Positions 27,986-36,725 of a DNA stretch of 64,000 bases are shown in pieces; positions within the stretch are counted from its first letter, which is position 1; each line of letters begins with the position of its first letter. The DNA comes from Gloeotrichia echinulata CP02 (GTDB lineage: Bacteria > Cyanobacteriota > Cyanobacteriia > Cyanobacteriales > Nostocaceae). Below the pieces are notes generated by a model that ran no database searches, was not told where the DNA came from, and saw only the letters and a program-made list of their open reading frames with translations. The position numbers and the translations under genes were made by a program. Where the stretch lies: the NCBI GenBank assembly GCA_038087035.1, contig CP051187.1, positions 2,048,501 to 2,112,500 of the forward strand, given 5' to 3'.

Positions 27986-28165
27986 TTCTGCACCAAACAT
28001 CAAAAAGAATTGTTCGCTCTAATTCAGTGGTATCGCCATCATGGTTATCAAGCCGATGTTCAGCACCTGCGAGAAGTAGAGTTTCCCGGACTGTTGACCA
28101 CATTTGGGGACTTTTTAGACCAAAGCAACTGGGCCAATGGCGAACTTACCTATGAAAGTTTGTGA
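27986..28165 (+). pseudogene. Remnant ORF, C-terminal fragment of an unrecognised protein
   Basis: An open frame without start codon reads QKELFALIQWYRHHGYQADV, QHLREVEFPGLLTTFGDFLD and ends WANGELTYESL. Codon use and amino-acid composition look protein-like, but the upstream frame is closed. Between the DUF29 stop and this frame lies a GGGCGCAAGGCGTTGC-type repeat. Probably the tail of a decayed gene; family unknown. Confidence 0.35.
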
Positions 28166-28222
28166 AGGATAATTAACCGCCCTTCGTATCTTTGGGCGGG
28201 CAAGATGCCCCGCCCATTCCCA

Positions 28223-29584
28223 TTACTCACCCTTAGTTGACACCGTTAATACCTGCGGTGGTGTCGCATCTGGGGGATAGAGAAAATCTACTTGTACGAA
28301 GGAGCGATCGCCTGGTTTCATATTTAATAAAATCAACGGTTCCCCTGGTTGACCCCGCTTTTGTACTAAGTGTACATACTGTGTTTGCGGTTGTCCTTGG
28401 TCATTTTTATAGCGTACCCTGACTGTTCCCCGAAAGAAGACTTGACGGGCTGGTGTAGTAAAAAACCTCAGCCCCGGTTTGACCAATTGATCTTCTTTCA
28501 ATGGTGTCTGCAATGTTACACTAACACTTTGAGGATTTTGACTATTGTTGTATAACGGCAACGTCAGACTGTATTGAATTGCATAGTTGCCATGAGCGAA
28601 ATATGCAGTATCAGGATAGCGCACCAGCATCTTTGCACTCTGAATTTGACTAGTTCCCAGGGTTCCACCATGCAGAGTGCTGATACCGTAAGAAAAAGCT
28701 TGACCAGGTTCGGGAATTGTCAGATACTTAGCTTGAGCATTATCTATTATTAAAGCTCTCCATTGGGAACCTTGAGCTACTCCAGCGACGCGACCATAAA
28801 TCCTCCGTTTACCGTTGTCTTCTGGGGGCGTAGGAGTTTTATCTCGTGGTCTTGCCACATCACTATTATCTAGTAAACCTTGCCATTCTTCTAAAGTCGG
28901 GGCACGTTCACTACCATCAGGATTTGCCTTGGCAAACATCGCCAAACTAGCTGCATATATAGTACCATTACTTCGCAATCGCATCAAGGTAGAGCGACCA
29001 TTTAGCGGTGGTGTCAGTTCCTTTACGGGAATTGGTAGATTAAATAACATTTGACTTTGCCCTGGGGGAATGATAATTTGGGCAGGAAAAATTTCTTGTC
29101 GGCGTCCCCGCAACACATCATTGACGGCGCGATCGCCAGGACCTGCAAAAAATGTCCCCAAAATATTTGCACTAATCGATGGTAACTCCATAAACGGTGC
29201 ATCCGGTTGACTTAAATAAGTCGCCGCCTGCAAAATATTCACCGTCACAGTTTCGGAGGTAGGATTATGTAAAATCATCCCCAGATAAAGCGATCGCAAA
29301 TCAGTAGGTGGTTCCGCCTTAGCTACGTGGTGAACAAAAACATCAAATCGACCACTAAAAGGAAAATTCAGGTGCGCCGTTGGTACTTTTTTGCCCTCAG
29401 ATGGAAAGGTAGAAAGTAAAATTCCCTCTTGCAAAACTAATTCTGGACTATTGCTATTAAACACTGGGATTGTATCCAATTTCCCTGGTAAAGGGCGCAC
29501 TACTTGTGGTAGTACGACTTCTTCCGGCGGTGGTGTAGGCACAGTTGCTTGGGCGAGGGTCAAATTTAGTAATAATGGCAACAT
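28223..29584 (-). CDS. DUF3370 domain-containing protein
   Basis: 453-aa protein matching cyanobacterial DUF3370 proteins of unknown role. It starts with a short hydrophobic segment (LPLLLNLTLAQA) that looks like the end of a signal peptide. In-frame codons upstream remain hydrophobic but have no ATG/GTG/TTG, so the start may be misplaced. Visible features: PLPGKLDTIPVFNSNSPELV, LGMILHNPT, an FFAGPGDRAVNDVLRGRR loop, GRVAGVAQGSQWR and a C-terminal YVHLVQKRGQPGEPL. Probably periplasmic or surface located. Confidence 0.8.
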   Translation of the reverse strand: MLPLLLNLTLAQATVPTPPPEEVVLPQVVRPLPGKLDTIPVFNSNSPELVLQEGILLSTFPSEGKKVPTAHLNFPFSGRFDVFVHHVAKAEPPTDLRSLYLGMILHNPTSETVTVNILQAATYLSQPDAPFMELPSISANILGTFFAGPGDRAVNDVLRGRRQEIFPAQIIIPPGQSQMLFNLPIPVKELTPPLNGRSTLMRLRSNGTIYAASLAMFAKANPDGSERAPTLEEWQGLLDNSDVARPRDKTPTPPEDNGKRRIYGRVAGVAQGSQWRALIIDNAQAKYLTIPEPGQAFSYGISTLHGGTLGTSQIQSAKMLVRYPDTAYFAHGNYAIQYSLTLPLYNNSQNPQSVSVTLQTPLKEDQLVKPGLRFFTTPARQVFFRGTVRVRYKNDQGQPQTQYVHLVQKRGQPGEPLILLNMKPGDRSFVQVDFLYPPDATPPQVLTVSTKGE

Positions 29585-29624
29585 AAAACTGGCTATTCTG
29601 TTCAGGATACAGACGCCAACAAAT

Positions 29625-30137
29625 TTATGGAAGTGCCAGTTTGTAAATAATTAATAAGAAATCTGCTAAAATTCCTCCCACATTTTCTGGATTCAACACT
29701 GGAACATGGACAAAGATGCAAGGGATCGCCAATTCCGATTGGCGCAAATAGTCCAACACCGAATAATAAAGGCCTTCGCAGACGAATTTCCCGCAGTCAT
29801 AGCTCACCTCAATCGCCACAGCACCCAAGACTAACTGCTCAACATCAACCCCTGTGTGCAAAATACTTTCTCCACAGATAGCAGTAACCTCCACACTTAA
29901 TTGCGTCCGCTTGCTTGCCATGCCACAACATATAATGTAGTCCGGCTGGAGTTCCTTGATTTTTGCAATTACACAGTCACTGGCTAGCTGCACATCAACA
30001 GGTAAGCGGCGCAAAAAAGTTAAATCATCAGGGAGCGAGTCAAGTTTTGCAACTTCTAGTAATAAATCATCAGAGGAATTTGACTGTTGCTCGCTTAACC
30101 AAGTTTGAAAAGAAGTTAATAGAATTCTTTTCTTCAT
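29625..30137 (-). CDS. Pyroglutamyl-peptidase I-like (C15) peptidase
   Basis: 170-aa protein of the pyrrolidone-carboxylate peptidase family, which removes N-terminal pyroglutamate. It begins ILLTSFQTW and has the catalytic set in place: Glu83 (QLSVEVTAI), Cys120 (CGKFVCEGLYYSVL) and His144 (IFVHVP). It is about 40 residues shorter than typical Pcp (around 210 aa), and the usual FGPF motif after the N-terminal strand is replaced by TSFQTWL, so substrate specificity may differ. It is divergent from hisH, 58 bp away. Confidence 0.78.
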   Translation of the reverse strand: MKKRILLTSFQTWLSEQQSNSSDDLLLEVAKLDSLPDDLTFLRRLPVDVQLASDCVIAKIKELQPDYIICCGMASKRTQLSVEVTAICGESILHTGVDVEQLVLGAVAIEVSYDCGKFVCEGLYYSVLDYLRQSELAIPCIFVHVPVLNPENVGGILADFLLIIYKLALP

Positions 30138-30195
30138 AAGAAATATTATTTAGAATAGAAACAGCCTCCATAATAAATTTACAAGGAGTGGGTCA

Positions 30196-30831
30196 ATGCC
30201 AGTTATTGCAATCGTAGACTACGAGATGGGAAATTTGCATTCAGTCTGCAAAGGCTTGGAAAAAGCTGGAGCTACTCCAAAGATTACACATTCTGCCAAA
30301 GAATTAGAACAGGCAGATGCGGTAGTCTTACCTGGAGTAGGAGCATTTGATCCAGCAGTGCAACACCTACGGGCGCGAGGTTTAGAGCAACCAATTAAAG
30401 ATACGATCGCATCTGGTAAACCCTTCTTAGGTATTTGCTTAGGGTTGCAAATTCTGTTTGAATCAAGTGCAGAAGGTATCCAACCAGGACTCGGAATTAT
30501 TCGCGGAAAAGTGCGACGGTTTCGACCCGAACCAGGAATCACCATCCCCCACATGGGATGGAATCAGCTGGAAATAACTCAACCCAAAAGTATCTTATGG
30601 GAACATTTACCCGCTCAACCTTGGGTATATTTTGTCCATTCCTACTATGTTGACCCCATAGACCCCCAAATCCGCGCCGCCACAGTCACCCACGGAAATC
30701 AAACAGTCACAGCTGCGATCGCCTACGAAAATCTCACGGCAGTCCAATTCCACCCCGAAAAATCCTCTAATATAGGATTGCAAATCTTGTCTAATTTTGT
30801 TTCCCAAGTCCGCGAAAAAGTTGCCGCATAA
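30196..30831 (+). CDS. hisH: Imidazole glycerol phosphate synthase glutaminase subunit HisH
   Basis: 211-aa class I glutamine amidotransferase that feeds ammonia to HisF in histidine biosynthesis. It opens IAIVDYEMGNLHSVCKGLEK, has the oxyanion PGVGAF loop, nucleophile Cys81 in GICLGLQ, and the His-Glu pair in VQFHPEKSS near 184. A ribosome site AAGGAGTGGG precedes the ATG. hisF is not adjacent. Confidence 0.96.
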   Translation: MPVIAIVDYEMGNLHSVCKGLEKAGATPKITHSAKELEQADAVVLPGVGAFDPAVQHLRARGLEQPIKDTIASGKPFLGICLGLQILFESSAEGIQPGLGIIRGKVRRFRPEPGITIPHMGWNQLEITQPKSILWEHLPAQPWVYFVHSYYVDPIDPQIRAATVTHGNQTVTAAIAYENLTAVQFHPEKSSNIGLQILSNFVSQVREKVAA

Positions 30832-30837
30832 TACAAT

Positions 30838-30975
30838 TTTGTCAATTGTCCTTTGTCCTTTGTCAGTTGTCAGTTGTCCTTTGTCAGTTGTCCTTTGTCA
30901 GTTATCAAATGACCAATGACCCTTGACCAATGACCCTTGACCAATGACCAATGACCCTTGACCCTTGACCAATAA
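30838..30975. repeat. Heptanucleotide arrays between hisH and rsmD
   Basis: Runs of GTCCTTT/GTCAGTT and then GACCAAT/GACCCTT units fill the whole gap and reach the rsmD start codon, leaving no normal ribosome site. Confidence 0.85.
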
Positions 30976-30978
30976 CCC

Positions 30979-31692
30979 ATGACCATTAGAATTTACGGAA
31001 ATCGGCAGCTAAAAACTTTACCAGGGAAAGCAACCAGACCTACTAGTGGGAGGGTACGCGAAGCAGTCTTTAATATTTGGCAAGGAACAATTGCAGGTTG
31101 TCGCTGGTTAGATCTATGCGCTGGTAGCGGTTCAATGGGTGCAGAAGCTTTGTGTAGAGGCGCCAGCGTCGTAGTCGGAATTGAACAATCAAGCCGAGCC
31201 ACTGCCATTATTCAACAAAATTGGCAGCAGATAGCTAATGCCGAACAAGAATGGCAAGTATTACGTGGAAATGTTATCCAGCAGTTAAAAAACTTATCAG
31301 GGAAGCAATTTGAGCGAATTTACTTTGATCCACCCTACGCCAGTGGATTGTATCAGCCAGTTTTAGAAGCGATCGCTCAATATCAGCTATTAGATCCTAG
31401 CGGCGAAATAGCCGTTGAACACAGTACCCAAGATTGGACCCCTCCACAAATTCCCTCTTGGGAAATTTGTCGTCACAAAATTTATGGAAACACATCGGTA
31501 ACTTTCTACAGAACTGGGGATTGGGGACTGGGGACACTTCGGCAAGCTCAGTGCATCGCTGGGGACTGGGGAGAGAGCGAGAGAACAATAACTCCTCACT
31601 CCCAACTCCCAACTCCTAACTCCCTCAACCGCCTAGCTCATTGGGGCGCTTATATTGCTTATAAGCAGCATAAAACAAACCAGCAAGGGTAA
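30979..31692 (+). CDS. rsmD: 16S rRNA (guanine966-N2)-methyltransferase RsmD, with repeat-derived tail
   Basis: Methylates G966 of 16S rRNA. Residues 1-178 are a normal RsmD: IYGNRQLKTLPGKATRPTSG, RVREAVFNIW, the SAM motif LDLCAGSGSMGAEALCRGA, and catalytic DPPY in IYFDPPYASG. After KIYGNTSVTFYR the frame enters repeat DNA (TGDWGLGTLRQAQC, the 31-bp module and heptads) and then runs on the opposite strand of petG. About 58 foreign residues are added. The original stop seems to have been lost to the repeat insertion. Confidence 0.9.
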   Translation: MTIRIYGNRQLKTLPGKATRPTSGRVREAVFNIWQGTIAGCRWLDLCAGSGSMGAEALCRGASVVVGIEQSSRATAIIQQNWQQIANAEQEWQVLRGNVIQQLKNLSGKQFERIYFDPPYASGLYQPVLEAIAQYQLLDPSGEIAVEHSTQDWTPPQIPSWEICRHKIYGNTSVTFYRTGDWGLGTLRQAQCIAGDWGESERTITPHSQLPTPNSLNRLAHWGAYIAYKQHKTNQQG

Positions 31693-31738
31693 CGACAATC
31701 AGACCAAGGACAATACCTGAGAGTAAGGGTTCAACCAC
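31625..31738 (-). CDS. petG: Cytochrome b6-f complex subunit V (PetG)
   Basis: 37-codon gene on the minus strand, start GTG at 31736-31738, stop TGA at 31625. The protein reads VEPLLSGIVLGLIVVTLAGL followed by FYAAYKQYKRPNELGG, a single transmembrane helix with a short charged C-terminus, as in all cyanobacterial PetG. It is a structural subunit of cytochrome b6f in the thylakoid. An AGAGGAG ribosome site lies upstream on the minus strand. Its 3' 68 bp overlap the extended end of rsmD in antisense. Confidence 0.95.
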   Translation of the reverse strand: MVEPLLSGIVLGLIVVTLAGLFYAAYKQYKRPNELGG

Positions 31739-31947
31739 TGTAAATCTCCTCTTTGTAATTCTTTAATATTGCTTTACCGCTTTTGATTTTACCAAATTGG
31801 GGATGAATCCCGCGCCCTACAATGTTTTTTACGGGGAGTAGTCATGATAAAATAGTTGTCTGTTCTTACACAGAAAGTCAAGAACTTTTAAGCTATGTGT
31901 AGGAATTGAAACCTTCTTAGCACACCCCGACCTTAACAGCAACCCTT

Positions 31948-32322
31948 TTGGATAACCAGATTACCAAACCTGAAAATCTGATTCAGCGGCTCGCCTTGTT
32001 GACTCTGGCGATACTGTTAGCAGTCCCTTTGGGCATTTTTGGTGTTCAGATGGTTCAAGCCTCCGATCCTTACGTCAAGAATGTTTTATCCCTGACAGGA
32101 AACTCAATTCAAGGACATGCTATCTTTGAAATTAATTGTGCTGGTTGTCATGGCACTCTAGCAGATGGGCGAGTAGGTCCGAGTTTACAAGCCGTCTCCA
32201 AGCGCAAGTCCGAGTATGGACTCATTCGCCAAGTTATTAGTGGCGAAACGCCGCCAATGCCAAAATTTCAGCCTAGCGCCCAAGAAATGGCTGACCTTTT
32301 GAGCTATTTAGAGTCATTGTAA
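31948..32322 (+). CDS. cytM: Cytochrome M-like class I c-type cytochrome
   Basis: 124-aa c-type cytochrome. An N-terminal uncleaved or signal helix (LALLTLAILLAVPLGIFGVQ) precedes the haem site CAGCH at 64-68. Then come DGRVGPSLQAVSKRKSEYGL and the Met-ligand region ETPPMPKFQPS. The order and the SKRK segment match cyanobacterial CytM, a membrane-associated cytochrome linked to respiration/photosynthesis balance. The start is a TTG (MDNQ..); no better start is visible. It is divergent from petG with about 210 bp of shared promoter region. Confidence 0.85.
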   Translation: MDNQITKPENLIQRLALLTLAILLAVPLGIFGVQMVQASDPYVKNVLSLTGNSIQGHAIFEINCAGCHGTLADGRVGPSLQAVSKRKSEYGLIRQVISGETPPMPKFQPSAQEMADLLSYLESL

Positions 32323-32419
32323 ATAGTCATCCTCAACTGCCTACACCAGGATACATCAAAAACTCCACCCGCAAGGGGATGGATAAACCGCCGACTTCCA
32401 ATAAACTGACTGTCTACAG

Positions 32420-34180
32420 CTAAATCCAATTACCTACAAGAATGAACCCAGCCCAGTAAGCAGGGTGGGTATATACTCCTCCAGAGGAAATTAGTGTTTG
32501 CTGCGCTACAGCTAAAGCCTGGGCTTTACTCACTCCAGGAAGGCGCCAAAGTTCGTAAAATTTACTTACTAATTTAACGGTAGAAGCATCATTAATTGAC
32601 CACAGAGAAGCCAAGGCGCTTCTCACTCCCGCTTGAACTGCGACTCCAGCCAGTCCCAGGTCATCGCCAATCGCAGTTTCACAAGCAGTAAGTGTCAGTA
32701 AATCTATTGTTGGGGCACCTTGAGGTATACTACTAATCATGCTATATAATTGACTCATAGTCAGCTTGTCATTATCACCTGTTACCAAGAAACTATCTTC
32801 GGCAATGTTGCCAAACTCACCATGAGTCGCAATATGAATAACCGAGTAAACAGTCTGGCTGAGTTCATTTTGCAACCTATCGTGCGTAAAATTCTCATCC
32901 AATAACTGCTTGCTATTCGGAATTTGCCTCTGAACTTGATATATTTCGGTAGCTACGTTAGTCAAAGCCGGATACCTGCGACTATCAACTATAGCCTCTT
33001 TGGTTAACCCCACAGCTAGGACTCGTAGATTTTTCGGGTGTACTGTTTGAGGACTGCTCATGCTAAGATTAGGAGTCATGGTAATAGCATACTTTTCCAC
33101 CAGGAATTTCTCTCCGTCATGCAGCGCCGCCATTGGTACACTACGGAGGATTCCATCTTGGATGAAAACCAGAGTTTTGATCTGCAATAATTCTAAGTCC
33201 TTAACAAAAGGAAGAATAATCCAGTCATATAGCTTCTGTGCTTGTTTGGGGCTATAAATAATATCACCATAATTCTCTAGTCCTTGACGAAACCCATTGA
33301 TTGCTTGTTGCAGATTTTTGCTATCAATGTTTATCCAAGTAAACTTCTTTTGACCATTAGGAAACCTAACTATAATTGCAGTATGGTCTGCCAAAATTAT
33401 GGAATTAATTACAGCAGTATCTGTACCCAGACTAACCAAATCTAGATGATTTTGATGCATTTTCGTTAACGATGCTGTGTTAACAAAATTATTTCGCATT
33501 TCCGCCAAATGTAGAGCATCAATATTCGCCAGGGTTGAACTAAGACTAATATTGTGATTATTTGAATTACTTTGACCGATACCAGGTTTTAATAAACTTA
33601 ATTTTATGTCGATTAACTGGCGGTATATAATCTCCAGGTTTTCCATCCAATCCAACTGTAAATTTATATTTACAAAATTTCCCCGTTGATTTTCTAAATT
33701 TTCCGACGCTAGCTCATAATATTTTATCGCCTTAAATATCTGATTTTTGGCTTTAAAAATCCGCCCAGCTTGCCATTGCCATAAATATAAACTATCTTTC
33801 GCGCTCACATCTAGTTCAGCAGCTAATTGAGCTTTTTGAGTTAAGTACAAAGCTAGCTGATAATCCAGCCGACACTCATAAATATGACCCAGATTTCCCC
33901 AAGCAAAAGATAAGGCGCGATAATCACGTAACCGCCTAGCAATTGAAACTGCTTGATTGAGTAAATCTAACGCTTTTGACTCTCCTTGCGGTTGCGGACA
34001 TTTAACTAAGGGCGAAATTGCATCCACAGGGCGAGATTTTACAAAATTAGCTAATTCTATTGGTGTATAGACTTTAGAGGATGAATCTGGTAACTTTGCT
34101 AGTAGAAATAAAGCAAGGCTGCAGAGAAATATTAGTCCTAACCAACTACCAAAAATAGGTTTATGGTTTCTACTGTGCAT
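32420..34180 (-). CDS. CHAT-domain (caspase-like) protein with N-terminal membrane anchor and TPR-like region
   Basis: 586 aa. There is one N-terminal transmembrane segment (WLGLIFLCSLALFLLAKL), then TPR-like helices at about 65-170 (ALDLLNQAVSIARRL, SFAWGNLGHIYECRLDYQLA). A linker leads to a C-terminal CHAT peptidase domain with the His-Cys dyad intact: His453 in IHIATHGEFG and Cys500 in LLTLTACETAIGD. The end GVYTHPAYWAGFILVGNW is the usual CHAT terminus. TPR-CHAT proteins act as proteases in some defence and death pathways, but here no partner gene is adjacent, so the role is open. Confidence 0.88.
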   Translation of the reverse strand: MHSRNHKPIFGSWLGLIFLCSLALFLLAKLPDSSSKVYTPIELANFVKSRPVDAISPLVKCPQPQGESKALDLLNQAVSIARRLRDYRALSFAWGNLGHIYECRLDYQLALYLTQKAQLAAELDVSAKDSLYLWQWQAGRIFKAKNQIFKAIKYYELASENLENQRGNFVNINLQLDWMENLEIIYRQLIDIKLSLLKPGIGQSNSNNHNISLSSTLANIDALHLAEMRNNFVNTASLTKMHQNHLDLVSLGTDTAVINSIILADHTAIIVRFPNGQKKFTWINIDSKNLQQAINGFRQGLENYGDIIYSPKQAQKLYDWIILPFVKDLELLQIKTLVFIQDGILRSVPMAALHDGEKFLVEKYAITMTPNLSMSSPQTVHPKNLRVLAVGLTKEAIVDSRRYPALTNVATEIYQVQRQIPNSKQLLDENFTHDRLQNELSQTVYSVIHIATHGEFGNIAEDSFLVTGDNDKLTMSQLYSMISSIPQGAPTIDLLTLTACETAIGDDLGLAGVAVQAGVRSALASLWSINDASTVKLVSKFYELWRLPGVSKAQALAVAQQTLISSGGVYTHPAYWAGFILVGNWI

Positions 34181-34369
34181 AAGAACGCCTTAGTTAGGAA
34201 TTGTCACGAAGTTTTGGGAAAACAATATCCTAATCCTATATAGGACTAATATTTGATTTGGGAAATATACGTAGGTAGGGCTATGCCTTACACATCAACG
34301 TTTTGCTTGGCATTGCCTAGCCTACAGGTACTAAGATTTTTTCATAAATCAAATATGATTACTATAATT

Positions 34370-34495
34370 CAATACAGTTCAGTTAGGCTCGAATGATATG
34401 CACTGTAGGGGCACGGCATCCAAAATTTTTTCTTCTAATGACAATTTTATTCGTGCCGTGCCCCTACGACAATTTTCCTTAACTGAACTGTATTG
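34370..34495. mobile_element. Small inverted-repeat element, family B, intact
   Basis: Ends CAATACAGTTCAGTTA and TTAACTGAACTGTATTG. Core GTAGGGGCACGGCATCC and GTGCCGTGCCCCTAC flank a TTCTTCTAATGACAATTTT centre. It is nearly identical to 690-791 and to the reverse of 46512-46637. Confidence 0.8.
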
Positions 34496-34514
34496 TACTA
34501 TAATTGTATTTGGA

Positions 34515-35708
34515 TTATATTTCCATCAGCGCCTTTGCCAAATATTCATACTGTGATAGCGTATTATAAATCTGTGTTGATATGCGTATCAGTAGCCGGG
34601 GTTGTTCTGTCCACGGCATCACCTGTACTTGAATTGCGAACCGATCAAACAAGTCATCGTGTACAGCCATAAAATGTCGATTGTCCCAAGTTGTGGGCAT
34701 TGGCACAACAGCCATTGTCCCAATCATCTCCTTTGGACTTGGCGGTAATACTCCCAATTGTTCACAAAGTAGCTGTCTGGCTTCCAAAACTAACTGATGA
34801 TTTCGCAGCATTAACTCAGGCCAACCACCAGGTAGTAATGAACCCATAAAGGCGATCGCCTCTGGTACGCACATAAATGCTGTCGGATCGTCTGTACCAG
34901 TCCAGTCAAATTCTAACTGAAAGCGTGTTTTATCAGATCTTGGTGAATTTGCACCGTGACTAATTGTCAGGGGACGAATTTCTGATTGCTTATCTGGCTG
35001 TACGTACAAAAATGCTGCTCCTTTCGGCGCACACAGCCATTTATGACAATTACCGGTGTAATAAGTCGCTCCAATTTCTCGCAAGTTGAGCGGAATCATT
35101 CCCGGAGCGTGGGCACCATCAACCAGTATATCTACGCCCCGCACTTGCAACTCCTTGACCAACTGCTCAATGGGGAAAATTAACCCTGTTTGGCTGGTAA
35201 TATGGTCTAATAGTGCTAATTTAGTTCTTGGAGAAACTCCCTCAATCACCGCTTTCACTACTTCCTGTGGCGAGTTAATCGGGAAAGGAATTTTTACCAC
35301 TACTACCCGCGCACCAGTGCGACTGGAAATAAAATCTAGTGCATTTCGGCAAGCATTATACTCGTGGCTAGTCGTGAGAATTTCGTCATCTGGCGAAAAG
35401 CGCAGAGAACGCAAAACTGAATTTACCCCAGTTGTGGCATTGGGAACAAACACCAAATCCTCGACATTAGCACCAACAAACGCTGCTAATTTGCTCCTGG
35501 CATTGTCTAGCAGCGGTTCCCACTCCCTGCCAAAAAAGCGTAAGGGTTCTTGCTCTAGCTGCGATCGCAGGCGCTCTTGTGCTGCCAAAACTATTTTAGG
35601 ACAAGCACCATAAGACCCATGATTGAGAAATATCACAGATGGGTCAAGTCCCCATAATTTGTGATAGTCTGAAGTCTGAGGTTTGAAATCCGCACCTTCA
35701 TTCTTCAT
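34515..35708 (-). CDS. Class V aminotransferase (isopenicillin N epimerase-like)
   Basis: 397-aa PLP enzyme of the class V/IPN-epimerase-like group. Seen: IFLNHGSYGACPKIV, FVPNATTGVNSVLRSL, DHITSQTGLIFPIEQL, the cofactor Asp in ILVDGAHAPGMIPLNL, the Schiff-base Lys in TGNCHKWLCAPKGAAFLY, and C-terminal RLLIRISTQIYNT. True substrate unknown; cysteine-desulfurase-like or amino-acid lyase activity is possible. Monocistronic, followed by a tRNA gene upstream on the same strand. Confidence 0.88.
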   Translation of the reverse strand: MKNEGADFKPQTSDYHKLWGLDPSVIFLNHGSYGACPKIVLAAQERLRSQLEQEPLRFFGREWEPLLDNARSKLAAFVGANVEDLVFVPNATTGVNSVLRSLRFSPDDEILTTSHEYNACRNALDFISSRTGARVVVVKIPFPINSPQEVVKAVIEGVSPRTKLALLDHITSQTGLIFPIEQLVKELQVRGVDILVDGAHAPGMIPLNLREIGATYYTGNCHKWLCAPKGAAFLYVQPDKQSEIRPLTISHGANSPRSDKTRFQLEFDWTGTDDPTAFMCVPEAIAFMGSLLPGGWPELMLRNHQLVLEARQLLCEQLGVLPPSPKEMIGTMAVVPMPTTWDNRHFMAVHDDLFDRFAIQVQVMPWTEQPRLLIRISTQIYNTLSQYEYLAKALMEI

Positions 35709-35732
35709 CCTTCACCCTTCATCCTTTTTCAA

Positions 35733-35804
<72 letters not shown>

Positions 35805-35960
35805 ACGCTTACGATTTATCATCTTAAAGTAAAAGATAGGATTTGGCAAGTGGTTTCCCAAATATTTTTTTGTGGCTACTTTACTCAAAAATTTGTCCAG
35901 TCAAAATTACTCTCAAGCCTCAGCAGAGAGTTTCCATTTTTTTGTTTTTGATGCTAATAT

Positions 35961-36512
35961 CTATGAGGAACCCATTCGCAGTTCAGCCAGACGCTGGCGA
36001 GACTTGGCATCGATGGAATTAGCTAGAAATCTACTTTTAGATTGTTTGCGTGTTTGATACTTCTGTCGCATCCGACAAACCGTCGTTTCTACTTCCCCAC
36101 ATAGCTGTTGTGCTGACAACCATTCAGCCCCGTAACCCTGCACCATCAGTTGCTGTGCGCGATCTGATGTGGCAACAATTACACGCGGCATTCGAGATTG
36201 TGCTATTTGGTAGCGCCAAGAAGCACAGGCTTTCTCAATATATGTGTCTGCCGTTTGTCCAAAGTCAGTGTAATAAACTGATAAAAATTCTGTAATAATT
36301 TCTTTATTGCTAGCGGCGTTATGATATTGGGCATCAAAAACTATTTGCGTCTCATAACCTTGAAACGCAGTGTAATTAGTCATCGCTTCCACAAGTTCGC
36401 CGCGTGCTGCCTCGAGTCCTGAATTATCACGGGTTTTTTTCAGGCAAGGCCAAGCGCCAATTATATTGTAGCCGTCTACGAGCAGAACGGCTTGGAGTAA
36501 GGGACGGGACAT
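35961..36512 (-). CDS. NYN-domain (YacP/Rae1-like) ribonuclease
   Basis: 183-aa PIN/NYN-fold protein. It opens with LLVDGYNIIGAWPCLKK (first metal-binding Asp), then VFDAQYHN, TADTYIEKACASW and VIVATSDRAQQLMV carrying the other acidic residues, with a basic C-terminal tail. Bacterial YacP/Rae1 is a ribosome-associated mRNA endonuclease; that role here is by homology. Single gene. Confidence 0.85.
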   Translation of the reverse strand: MSRPLLQAVLLVDGYNIIGAWPCLKKTRDNSGLEAARGELVEAMTNYTAFQGYETQIVFDAQYHNAASNKEIITEFLSVYYTDFGQTADTYIEKACASWRYQIAQSRMPRVIVATSDRAQQLMVQGYGAEWLSAQQLCGEVETTVCRMRQKYQTRKQSKSRFLANSIDAKSRQRLAELRMGSS

Positions 36513-36658
36513 GGTTTTTAATCACAATTATCTAGAGTTAACAAAATTCATTCATAACTCTATATAGTAATTGAAGCATTGCTTGTAACACTATGTTACA
36601 TATTGCCAAAATGCCAGAGAATCACAAAATATGCCTTGGGGGAGATGTATCGAGCGAA

Positions 36659-36681
36659 AACGCGCCTGTTTAAGGCGCGTT
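36659..36681 (-). terminator. Hairpin downstream of the ECF ATPase gene
   Basis: Arms ACGCGCC and GGCGCGT with loop TGTTTAA. It lies 45-68 bp past the stop of the minus-strand gene at 36726. AT-rich flanks (GCGAAAA on the downstream side for the minus strand) give a weak U-tract, so termination is plausible only. Confidence 0.5.
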
Positions 36682-36725
36682 GGAATTCTGGGTCATCGGT
36701 CATTGGTAATTGGTAACTAGACCTA

